The position numbers were made by a program, and so were the translations under genes. From contig JAGLSF010000113.1 of assembly GCA_023136305.1 (NCBI GenBank), positions 1-6,600 on the forward strand: a DNA stretch of 6,600 bases, given 5' to 3'. This document shows, one piece after another, positions 1-5,625 of this stretch. This stretch comes from Spirochaetota bacterium (GTDB lineage: Bacteria > Spirochaetota > B62-G9 > DRHN01). The notes beneath the pieces were generated by a model. The model was given only the letters and a program-made list of their open reading frames with translations, was not told the DNA's origin and did not search any database. The stretch's first letter is position 1, and every line of letters starts with the position of its first letter.

Positions 1-173
1 GCTGACAGTATGGGCGCTGTTCCGCCCTTCACGTAACCGATCAGTATCAGGAACAGATTAATGCTGTACTCCATGATGGCAATGCCGATTATCATCTTGA
101 TCAGATTCCGCTTTGACACAACACCGTAGAGTCCTATAAGAAAGAGTGCAATGCAGAGCAGGTATATGGTCAT
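1..173 (-). CDS. MrpC/MnhC/MbhG-type (NuoK-like) antiporter subunit, partial (C-terminus beyond window)
   Basis: Only the first 57 codons are present; the reading frame runs open off the left edge. My translation begins MTIYLLCIALFLIGLYG, then VVSKRNLIKMIIGIAIM and EYSINLFLILIGYVKGG. This gives two hydrophobic membrane segments separated by a basic turn (SKRNLIK), the pattern of NuoK and MrpC/MnhC proteins, which usually have about 100-120 residues and three membrane helices. The glutamate in the second helix (IMEYSIN, residue 38) sits where NuoK/MrpC proteins carry a membrane glutamate used in ion transfer. The ATG at 171-173 overlaps the TGA of the upstream mnhB-like gene as ATGA, which indicates translational coupling. 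Position directly after an MrpB-type gene matches Mrp and Mbh operons, where an MrpD-type gene normally follows; that gene would lie outside this window. Family assignment is fairly secure; the substrate ion (H+ or Na+) is unknown. Confidence 0.85.
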   Translation of the reverse strand, partial: MTIYLLCIALFLIGLYGVVSKRNLIKMIIGIAIMEYSINLFLILIGYVKGGTAPILS

Positions 174-607
174 GTGCTCTCCTCCTTGTAGATCAGGAGC
201 GCAAGGAATACCGTGACCAGTGCTGCAGCCACCTCAATACCCACCGCGATGTTGAAAAACGGGAGTATACCTGCGCTTATGAGATTGCCGATCGTTCCTT
301 TGGGCAGGAAGTTCACGAAGAATATTCCCACACCACTTATGAGGAGTCCGGCTGAGGCAATGGCGAGAAACAGCAGAATAGCAGTGCTCTCGAGAATGGA
401 GGAACCCGTTTCCTCCTTCTTCAGGGCCAGAAATTTACTGCCGAATGCAATGACGAGCAGGATGAAGGACCCGGCAATAATGATGCCTCCGGCAAACCCT
501 CCGCCCGGCGTCAGATGTCCGTGCATGATGATGTAGATACCGTAGAGAAAAATGATGCCGCACATGATCTGCGTCACCTTCTGAACGATTATGGTCATGC
601 CCTTCAT
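170..607 (-). CDS. MrpB/MnhB/MbhF-type membrane subunit (MnhB domain)
   Basis: A 145-residue integral membrane protein with four predicted helices (about residues 8-28, 38-58, 72-98 and 108-141). The family signature is plain: HGHLTPGGGFAGG at residues 29-41, the loop typical of MrpB/MnhB and MbhF. MrpB-type subunits form part of the sodium-translocating section of Mrp antiporters and of Mrp-containing respiratory complexes such as Mbh and Mbs. The length is normal for a stand-alone MrpB. The ATG at 605-607 is preceded by AGGA in the message, 8 nt upstream, lying inside the end of the preceding gene. A second ATG three codons in is also possible. Only 3 bp separate it from the MbhDE gene upstream, and its TGA overlaps the ATG of the MrpC-type gene. 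No oddities seen. Confidence 0.92.
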   Translation of the reverse strand: MKGMTIIVQKVTQIMCGIIFLYGIYIIMHGHLTPGGGFAGGIIIAGSFILLVIAFGSKFLALKKEETGSSILESTAILLFLAIASAGLLISGVGIFFVNFLPKGTIGNLISAGILPFFNIAVGIEVAAALVTVFLALLIYKEEST

Positions 608-610
608 ACG

Positions 611-1135
611 CTATTTCCTGCCCTTCAAACGTAATACGGTCAGCACACCGATCACCGCGGTAAACAGTATGGTTAGCTCACCGAGGGTATCATATCCCCT
701 GTAATCGAAGATGACACCCGTTACGAGGTTGGCACTTCCCGTGATTTCTGCTCCGGGCTCTATATACGCCAGGGACATTCTCATTGCGCGTTCTCCAAAT
801 GCACTCAGCGTACCCGTCACCCGGTTGAAGAAGTAGAGAAAGAGGCCTGCAAACACTATTGAAATAATCACGTAAGCTGCGGTTCGTTTCGATTTTGTCT
901 TTACCTCTTCACGTGTACTGTCCATGATGACCGCAATCATGATGATAAGGGTTATGGCCTCGACAACGATCTGTACGAGTGCAAGGTCCGGTGCCTGAAG
1001 CAGGAGGAAGAGTATGACCAGTCCAAACCCTACGATTCCATAGGCGATAACCGCGGAGAGAAGGTCCTTTGCTTCAAGGGAAAATATTGCGCCGCCGATC
1101 ATCAGTACGAGTACGATGATGAGTAGTATCCCCAT
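611..1135 (-). CDS. Fused MbhD-MbhE (MrpA C-terminal-like) membrane subunit
   Basis: A 174-residue membrane protein made of two known modules. Residues about 1-72 are an MbhD/DUF4040 domain with EAKDLLSAVIAYGIVGFGL followed by LQAPDLALVQIVVEAI; the APD-A-Q-E pattern is characteristic. Residues about 84-170 are an MbhE domain, with the conserved stretch FDYRGYDTLGE (143-153) followed by a final helix. In Pyrococcus Mbh these are two separate genes, while in canonical Mrp antiporters both form the C-terminal tail of MrpA; here they are joined to each other but not to the NuoL-like protein. The ATG at 1133-1135 has GAGGA 7 nt upstream in the message. The gene follows the NuoL-like gene by 58 bp and precedes the mnhB-like gene by 3 bp, so all belong to one operon. 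Role: membrane part of the ion-translocating Mrp module. Confidence 0.9.
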   Translation of the reverse strand: MGILLIIVLVLMIGGAIFSLEAKDLLSAVIAYGIVGFGLVILFLLLQAPDLALVQIVVEAITLIIMIAVIMDSTREEVKTKSKRTAAYVIISIVFAGLFLYFFNRVTGTLSAFGERAMRMSLAYIEPGAEITGSANLVTGVIFDYRGYDTLGELTILFTAVIGVLTVLRLKGRK

Positions 1136-1193
1136 AGTGTGGTCCTCAACAGATATGGTGTGCTTACTCCGGGTCTCGTGCCGGTCGGGGCAT

Positions 1194-3038
1194 TTATAGG
1201 ATGAGTATTGCTATGATAATGATCATCCCTAAAAATACCCACGTAACATAGAGCGGAAGTTCGCCCGAATGGCACTTACTGAAAAACTTATTAAGACCCA
1301 GTATGATTCTCTTCGAATTATCGTAGAGATCGAAAAGCTTCTTCTCCGCCCCCCGATAGAAGGCGGCGAATATTTTAAATTCACTAATGGTCTTGTAATA
1401 GTCCACCGATGAGAAATCGGCCACTCCTTCGATGTCTTCACCTCCTGCATAGACGCCCGTGGTTCTGAACTTTTTGAGATTGCCAACCAGATAGATGAGA
1501 AAGCCTATGAACAGTGAAGCGACGATGAGACCGGTCACCGTGCCGGAGCTCCACACACCTCCATATTCGAATTCTCCGACGAGTGGTATGATGAGCTTTG
1601 GCACCACATATTTTGTGGCAAAAACACCGAAGCCAATACAGATGATGGCAATGATTATCATGGGAAGCCACATGAGAATGCTCACCTCTTTTACATCCTT
1701 CAGCCCTTCCTTCCTTCTGCCCAGGAAAATGCCCGAGATGAACTTTATGAAGCAGGCAAGGGTGAGGGCCGATCCGAAAACAGTAAGAATCAGCCAAATC
1801 ACCCATACTTTATTTGCTGGTCCACTCGCCCTACCAAATTCGATGATTCCCTGATATATGATCCATTTTGATGCAAATCCATTGAACGGGGGAACTCCTG
1901 AAATCGACAGCGCGCATATGAGTGCAGTGAAAAATGTGAGGGGCATTGCAGTGGAAAGCCCCCCCACGTCTTCCATGTTGTCCTTCTCTGTTCTTTTTTC
2001 CACGCTGCCCGCTGAAAAGAAAAGACCACAATCGTACAGCGTGTGGTTTATCATGTGAAAGAGTCCACCGGCTATACCGATTGGAGATCCAAGACCAAAG
2101 CCGATAATCATATACCCAACCTGTGACACGGCTGTAAAACCCAGAAGTCTTTTATAGTGATTTTGAATTAAAGCCATTAATACGGCAGATATTATTGTGA
2201 TGACACCAATTATCATAAGGACGAGGTATAGCCAGGAGTTAAGAATGAACAGGGACATGCATATTCTCGCGAGGAGATATATCCCCAGGAGTTTGTCAAG
2301 TGAAGCCGGGAGAAGCGCCGATGAAGAAGCGGGTGCCGTTTCTGCATAGTCGGGTACCCATGAATGAAGGGGAAATGCACCGGCTTTTGTAAGGGCCCCG
2401 ATGAGAAGCGTTATGAAGGCGATGACGCCTAGTGCATTGTCTGTAGGCGTTTGAATTCCCGAGATCCTGAGACTTCCGGAGAGCACCCACAGAAGTCCTA
2501 TGCCGAAGATCATAATCGAATCGGAGGCACCGATGAGGATGAAGCTCTTCTTTGCAGCGGCAGAACTTTTCTCGTCATCTGATTTGATGAGCTTGTAGAG
2601 TGTCAGTCCCAGCACACCCCAGAATGTGATGAAAAGAATGAAATGGTCTGAGAGAACTACTCCGGCTGAAGCACCGATGGTGATGAGGAAATTTGAGTAG
2701 TAGTTCAGTATCCTCTTCTTTCTCGATATGTAGGCGAGTGAGTAGAGGGAAATCATGACCCCGAAGAACCCGATAAACAGGGTCACCGTTTTACTGAGAC
2801 TGTCACTGTTGAAGATCAGTAGCCCACGTACGGTATCGCTTCCTTCAGTGAGCTGCGATAGCAGTGTTATGTACAGGGTCTGATTGGGAGATGCAAAAAG
2901 CTTGTATGAGAAGTAAAGCGCGATTCCTGATACAATGACTGTGATGATGCCCTTGACAGCCTTTGCCCTTTCGGGAAACAGAAAGAGAACGATACCAGCC
3001 GCAATCGGTAACAGGATAATGGGGTACAGGATGTTCAT
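1194..3038 (-). CDS. NuoL/MrpA/MrpD-like proton-conducting antiporter subunit
   Basis: A 614-residue polytopic protein of the proton-conducting antiporter family (Proton_antipo_M). Diagnostic stretches are GALTKAGAFPLHSWVPDY (214-231, with the TM7 lysine K218), ASLDKLLG (245-252), KRLLGFTAVSQVGYM (296-310), H328 and H332 in LFHMINHTLYD, and GFASKW (387-392, with the TM12 lysine K391). Where NuoL/MrpA/MrpD usually have W-E in TM5, this protein has FWGVLGLTLY (139-148), so the usual glutamate appears replaced by glycine. After about residue 530 comes an amphipathic stretch (543-590) and a last membrane helix (596-614), resembling the lateral helix and anchor of NuoL. The frame could start 19 codons earlier at 3095. 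I chose the ATG at 3036-3038 because the protein then begins with a membrane helix and AAGGG precedes it by a normal distance. First gene of the leftward operon, probably equal to the N-terminal part of MrpA. Confidence 0.9.
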   Translation of the reverse strand: MNILYPIILLPIAAGIVLFLFPERAKAVKGIITVIVSGIALYFSYKLFASPNQTLYITLLSQLTEGSDTVRGLLIFNSDSLSKTVTLFIGFFGVMISLYSLAYISRKKRILNYYSNFLITIGASAGVVLSDHFILFITFWGVLGLTLYKLIKSDDEKSSAAAKKSFILIGASDSIMIFGIGLLWVLSGSLRISGIQTPTDNALGVIAFITLLIGALTKAGAFPLHSWVPDYAETAPASSSALLPASLDKLLGIYLLARICMSLFILNSWLYLVLMIIGVITIISAVLMALIQNHYKRLLGFTAVSQVGYMIIGFGLGSPIGIAGGLFHMINHTLYDCGLFFSAGSVEKRTEKDNMEDVGGLSTAMPLTFFTALICALSISGVPPFNGFASKWIIYQGIIEFGRASGPANKVWVIWLILTVFGSALTLACFIKFISGIFLGRRKEGLKDVKEVSILMWLPMIIIAIICIGFGVFATKYVVPKLIIPLVGEFEYGGVWSSGTVTGLIVASLFIGFLIYLVGNLKKFRTTGVYAGGEDIEGVADFSSVDYYKTISEFKIFAAFYRGAEKKLFDLYDNSKRIILGLNKFFSKCHSGELPLYVTWVFLGMIIIIAILIL

Positions 3039-3040
3039 GG

Positions 3041-3053
3041 TATTCCCTTCATC
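3041..3053 (-). promoter_or_regulatory. Ribosome binding site deciding the start of the NuoL-like gene
   Basis: The message reads GATGAAGGGAATACC directly before the ATG at 3036-3038. AAGGG at about 7 nt spacing supports this start over the in-frame ATG 57 nt upstream at 3095, which would add a 19-residue non-membrane leader (MYSFYRILLNCCQLDEGNT) and would place coding sequence across the Rex-like site. Confidence 0.65.
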
Positions 3054-3056
3054 TAA

Positions 3057-3074
3057 TTGACAACAATTTAACAA
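3057..3074 (-). promoter_or_regulatory. Rex-like operator before the leftward operon
   Basis: Read on the minus strand this is TTGTTAA-ATTG-TTGTCAA. The published Rex pattern in many bacteria is TTGTGAA-N4-TTCACAA, with TTGTTAA-N4-TTAACAA in others. The first half-site matches the latter perfectly and the second has two mismatches. It lies 18 bp upstream of the NuoL-like start codon and overlaps a weak promoter-like sequence (TTGCAT, N18, TATTGT on the minus strand). A matching site with the same ATTG centre precedes the opposite operon. Rex is a repressor released by a high NADH/NAD+ ratio; binding here is inferred. Confidence 0.5.
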
Positions 3075-3134
3075 TATTCGGTAAAAAGAATACAATGCAA
3101 CCAGCTATTCAATGTCACAGAACAGATCTCATGT

Positions 3135-3156
3135 AAAAGTACATCTTTATACTTTT
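3135..3156. repeat. AT-rich hairpin in the leftward leader
   Basis: Arms AAAAGTA (3135-3141) and TACTTTT (3150-3156) are perfectly complementary around an 8-nt loop. It lies in the predicted untranslated leader of the leftward operon. The stem has a single G-C pair per arm, so it is a weak structure and not a convincing terminator. Function unknown. Confidence 0.3.
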
Positions 3157-3328
3157 TTGATCAGCAACGATTGCGTGAGAAGTTGTCACACTGATGTGTT
3201 ACACGAAGATGCGTAGTGGGCAAACTGATGTTTCGATGTACAAGACCCTCGAGTGCATCTATCTTTCGCTGCTCTTCGCTAGGCCCACGAACAGGGATTT
3301 AAAAACATCGTTTCTCAACTGGTCACTA

Positions 3329-3357
3329 ATTGTACAGGAATCTTAAAACGGTGTCAA
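3329..3357 (-). promoter_or_regulatory. Sigma70-type promoter, leftward operon
   Basis: On the minus strand a perfect -35 TTGACA (3357-3352) is followed after exactly 17 bp by TACAAT (3334-3329), one mismatch from TATAAT. Transcription would start near 3322, leaving a leader of about 284 nt before the NuoL-like gene. The -35 lies within the left arm of the central inverted repeat, and an A-tract lies immediately upstream like an UP element. Seen directly in sequence; activity is inferred. Confidence 0.7.
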
Positions 3358-3401
3358 GCAATTTTTGTTAAGTTTTTGTCAAAAATGCTTGACACCGTTT
3401 T
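3345..3401. repeat. Large inverted repeat with 16-bp perfect arms between the two promoters
   Basis: AAAACGGTGTCAAGCA (3345-3360) and TGCTTGACACCGTTTT (3386-3401) are perfect reverse complements around a 25-nt AT-rich spacer. After a single unpaired A, the spacer adds TTTTT/AAAAA and a G-C pair. Symmetry continues outward imperfectly into both -10 elements. Each arm includes the -35 hexamer of one promoter, so the repeat is best read as a shared divergent promoter or operator. The A-tract before and T-tract after the stem also resemble a bidirectional terminator, but no gene ends here. A small mobile repeat (MITE-like) is a third option. Confidence 0.85.
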
Positions 3402-3417
3402 TCTGTTATTGTAGAAT
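3389..3417 (+). promoter_or_regulatory. Sigma70-type promoter, rightward operon
   Basis: A perfect TTGACA (3389-3394) is followed after exactly 17 bp by TAGAAT (3412-3417), one mismatch from TATAAT. Just upstream, TTTTTGTCAAAAATGC resembles the UP-element pattern of a T-run, a short gap, an A-run and three bases before the -35. Transcription would start near 3424, leaving a leader of about 294 nt before the HydB-like gene. This is the best promoter match in the window on this strand. Confidence 0.75.
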
Positions 3418-3556
3418 GGCATTACAGCATCACCTGTTCTTTGTAACGTACATGTCCTTCAGCGGTTGTGATTCATGTGTTATGCAGCAGAGTAGATCTT
3501 TGATTGCATGACGATCAAGTGAATGTTCTGCACCTACAGTTCTACCACCCATTGAT

Positions 3557-3589
3557 CGGTAAACAGGTCGGCTGTGTGGATCTTTACCG
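3557..3589 (+). repeat. Leader hairpin(s) in the rightward transcript
   Basis: CGGTAAA (3557-3563) and TTTACCG (3583-3589) pair perfectly around a 19-nt loop. A second possible hairpin lies downstream, TCCTCT (3626-3631) with AGAGGA (3648-3653). Both are in the predicted 294-nt leader. Neither is followed by a T-run, so they are not terminators. They may be incidental or part of a leader fold I do not recognise. Confidence 0.3.
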
Positions 3590-3671
3590 GGCTCACGATT
3601 GCACTTAAAAATGAAGTGAGAATGATCCTCTATCGATGGATGTCGAGAGAGGAGATATCATTACTTGTAGA

Positions 3672-3689
3672 TCGTTAAATTGTTAACAA
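3672..3689 (+). promoter_or_regulatory. Rex-like operator before the rightward operon
   Basis: The sequence TCGTTAA-ATTG-TTAACAA differs from TTGTTAA-N4-TTAACAA at one base. It ends 28 bp before the ATG at 3718. It also includes most of the perfect palindrome ATTGTTAACAAT (3679-3690). The 11-bp core GTTAAATTGTT is shared, in the same orientation relative to the gene, with the site before the leftward operon. Being far downstream of the predicted promoter, it would have to block elongation or control a weak proximal promoter. Confidence 0.6.
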
Positions 3690-3717
3690 TAATGTATTCG
3701 ATCTTTTAAATTAAAGG

Positions 3718-4797
3718 ATGACTGTTCAATCAATGGCTGCCTATCTAATATCGCGAGACGGATTGTTTGATCTTCTCACCAGGGTGACGGATAGTTATTC
3801 AGTATTCGTACCTGTGAGGAGAGGTGAAAAACGTTTCTTTACAAAGTTTGAACCATCCTCCTCCCCTGAGGAATCATCGAAAGAGATGGAGAACGGTCGA
3901 TACGTGATCGGGGAGGTACGAACCTTTGAACCCCTGAAGATTTTCTATCTCCGTTCACGCGGAATTGTGGCGGACGGGTTCGAGGATACTGTTACACGAG
4001 CAGAACAGAAGCCCTACTGCATCGTTGGAGCCAAAGCCTGTGACATCAAGGGATTCAAGGTGCAGGACAGGGTGTTCAGAGACGACGAATACAAGGATCC
4101 TTTCTACATACGAGAGCGCGAAGAGAACCTCATAATATCAGCAGACTGCGCAAGCGTTATTGACACGTGCTACTGCCTTGCCCTCCATGTCAATCCCTAT
4201 CCAGAGGAAAGCTTTGATATCAACCTCTCAGAGATGAGCGCCGGCTTTGTGGCTGAGTCCGGCTCTGAGAAGGGTAAGCGGCTCATCAATGAAAACGCAT
4301 CCCTGTTCCAGGAGGCAAAGGCGGAGCATATCGCCGAGAGGGACGAACAGAGAAAACGGATCGCAGGCGAGGTTAAAAAGAACATAAAGGCAAACGACAT
4401 CCCCGATCAGGACCGGCTTAAAGGGGTGATTGAGAAGAATTTCAACGCTCCGATCTGGAAGGAGGAGGCAGAGACCTGTGTCGAATGCGGCGCCTGCAAC
4501 ATGATCTGCCCCACGTGCCACTGCTTCCTCATGTACGATCAGATGGATGCACAGCGCATGGCCCGCCTGCGTGTATGGGATTCATGCATGATAAAGGATT
4601 TCGCACAGGTTGCAGGCGGAGCCAATCCCAGGGATCACCTGTGGATGAGACTTCGAAACAGGTTCGAGAAGAAGTTCGACTATTTTCCAAAGATCGGCGA
4701 TATATATGCCTGCACAGGATGCGGACGGTGCATATCCGCCTGCCCTGCAAAGATAGATATCAGAAGGATATTGAAAAGGCTAGTTGAAAATGTATAA
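3718..4797 (+). CDS. HydB/AsrA-type multi-[4Fe-4S] electron-transfer subunit
   Basis: A 359-residue soluble protein of the family that includes the beta subunit of archaeal sulfhydrogenases (HydB) and anaerobic sulfite reductase subunit A. It passes electrons between the flavin partner and the rest of the complex. Two ferredoxin-type motifs are visible: CVECGACNMICPTC (254-267) and CTGCGRCISACP (332-343). The N-terminal half has the family stretches VGAKACDIKGFK (103-114) and DCASVIDTCYC (143-153), whose cysteines may bind a further cluster. WDSCMIKDF (287-295) and AGGANPR (299-305) are also family-typical. Residues 185-245 are a charged, probably helical linker. An in-frame TAA directly upstream makes ATG 3718 the earliest start. 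AAAGG abuts it with no spacing, so a leaderless message or ATG 3733 remains possible. It overlaps the next gene by 8 bp. Confidence 0.88.
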   Translation: MTVQSMAAYLISRDGLFDLLTRVTDSYSVFVPVRRGEKRFFTKFEPSSSPEESSKEMENGRYVIGEVRTFEPLKIFYLRSRGIVADGFEDTVTRAEQKPYCIVGAKACDIKGFKVQDRVFRDDEYKDPFYIREREENLIISADCASVIDTCYCLALHVNPYPEESFDINLSEMSAGFVAESGSEKGKRLINENASLFQEAKAEHIAERDEQRKRIAGEVKKNIKANDIPDQDRLKGVIEKNFNAPIWKEEAETCVECGACNMICPTCHCFLMYDQMDAQRMARLRVWDSCMIKDFAQVAGGANPRDHLWMRLRNRFEKKFDYFPKIGDIYACTGCGRCISACPAKIDIRRILKRLVENV

Positions 4798-5614
4798 CAG
4801 TCACAATCCTTACAGACCAATTGAAACAGCGGTACTCGAGGTTAACACTGAAACCCCTACGATCAAGACGCTGAAGCTGAAGCCGAAGGAACCTCTCGAA
4901 TTTGAGACGGGGCAATTTATTGAACTTACGGTACCGGGTGTGGGTGAAGCGCCGTTTACCCCCTCATCGAAGCCCCTTATCAAGGATACCATCGAGGTGA
5001 GCGTCATGAGGGTGGGGAAGGTCACCGAGCGAATCCATGAGTTGAAAAAAGGAGAAACGGTCGGTCTGCGCGGCCCCTTCGGCACCGGATATCCAATGGA
5101 TGACTTCAAGGGCAGAGAGGTTCTGGTAGTGGGCGGTGGGTGCGGTTTTGCACCCCTGCGAAGCCTGATGTATGAGTTCTTCGAACACTCCGGCGAGTTC
5201 AAGAGCCTCTTTTTCAGAGGCGGATGCAAAACCCCGAAGGATTTTCTCTACAAGAAGGAGATAGAGGGCTGGTCACAGCGTGACGATCTTGATGTGAGGC
5301 TTACCGTTGATGAGGGGGACGGTGAATGGAAGGGCAACGTGGGTGTGGTGACAACCATACTTGACGGAATTCCCATGAACCATGCAGAGGGAATCGCCAT
5401 TGTGTGCGGCCCGCCGGTCATGATGAAATTCGCCATCAAGAAACTGCAGGAGCTGGGCTTCAAGGATACAAATCTCTACCTCTCCATGGAAAAAAACATG
5501 TCCTGCGGCCTTGGAAAGTGCGGACACTGCAGAATCGGTACCTACTATGCCTGCAAGGACGGACCGGTATTCCGATACGATAAGATCAAGAGCTTTCCCA
5601 ATATCTGGGATTGA
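4790..5614 (+). CDS. HydG/AsrB-type FAD/NAD(P)-binding oxidoreductase with [2Fe-2S] domain
   Basis: A 274-residue protein of the ferredoxin-NADP reductase superfamily, as in sulfhydrogenase gamma subunits and AsrB. An N-terminal flavin barrel (about 10-105) has GQFIELTVPGVGEAPFTPSS (41-60) and GLRGPFG (92-98). The NAD(P)-binding half carries VVGGGCGFAPLRS (113-125) and CGPPVMM (206-212). A C-terminal [2Fe-2S] segment has C239, C244, C247 and C255 within MSCGLGKCGHC and YYACKDGPV, as in dihydroorotate dehydrogenase B electron-transfer subunits. It should exchange electrons between NAD(P)H and the HydB-like partner. Whether it uses NADH or NADPH cannot be told. I chose ATG 4790, overlapping the previous stop, with AAAAGG 10 nt upstream; a TTG two codons earlier (4784) is closer to that site and is possible. 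Gene order HydB-HydG matches sulfhydrogenases, but no sulfite reductase gene (asrC) follows. Confidence 0.9.
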   Translation: MYNSHNPYRPIETAVLEVNTETPTIKTLKLKPKEPLEFETGQFIELTVPGVGEAPFTPSSKPLIKDTIEVSVMRVGKVTERIHELKKGETVGLRGPFGTGYPMDDFKGREVLVVGGGCGFAPLRSLMYEFFEHSGEFKSLFFRGGCKTPKDFLYKKEIEGWSQRDDLDVRLTVDEGDGEWKGNVGVVTTILDGIPMNHAEGIAIVCGPPVMMKFAIKKLQELGFKDTNLYLSMEKNMSCGLGKCGHCRIGTYYACKDGPVFRYDKIKSFPNIWD

Positions 5615-5617
5615 GGG
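5613..5617 (+). promoter_or_regulatory. Ribosome binding site deciding the ferredoxin start
   Basis: GAGGG overlaps the TGA of the preceding gene and lies 8 nt before ATG 5626, an ideal spacing. It favours 5626 over the TTG at 5611 and GTG at 5617. A second site, AGGGA, lies 9 nt before an in-frame ATG at 5668, so a product 14 residues shorter is a real alternative. Confidence 0.6.
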
Positions 5618-5625
5618 TGCAATCT

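Larger units (their letters stand above)
3039..3717. other. 679-bp divergent intergenic control region
   Basis: No convincing protein gene lies here. The region is more AT-rich than its flanks. From left to right it holds a Shine-Dalgarno site for the leftward operon, a Rex-like site (3057-3074), a leader hairpin (3135-3156), a leftward sigma70-like promoter (3329-3357), a long inverted repeat (3345-3401), a rightward sigma70-like promoter (3389-3417), leader hairpins (3557-3589 and 3626-3653) and a second Rex-like site (3672-3689). The layout is roughly symmetric, with about 285-295 nt between each predicted start of transcription and the first gene. I did not recognise any known riboswitch, tRNA or small RNA in either leader. 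Confidence 0.85.

Noticed and set aside
1229..2490. Several 64-122 codon open frames overlapping the NuoL-like gene
   Set aside because: All are out-of-frame shadows of a clear membrane protein gene, with biased composition and no family signature.
3194..3346. A 50-codon open frame on the plus strand ending at the central inverted repeat
   Set aside because: No ribosome binding site, no recognisable sequence, and it would lie upstream of and antisense to the leftward leader. Probably chance.
3345..3401. Intrinsic terminator reading of the central palindrome
   Set aside because: No gene ends here, the loop is long for a terminator, and two well-spaced promoters built on the arms explain it better. 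A terminator role is not fully excluded.
3451..3510. A 19-codon open frame in the rightward leader, possible leader peptide
   Set aside because: No Shine-Dalgarno sequence and no codon run suggesting attenuation.
3500..3518. FNR-like site TTGAT...ATCAA
   Set aside because: The half-sites are 9 bp apart, whereas FNR/CRP-type sites need 4-6 bp, and it lies inside the transcribed leader.
3718..5614. Anaerobic sulfite reductase (asrAB) reading of the first two rightward genes
   Set aside because: A four-cluster ferredoxin and an MbhM-like membrane subunit follow instead of a siroheme sulfite reductase subunit.
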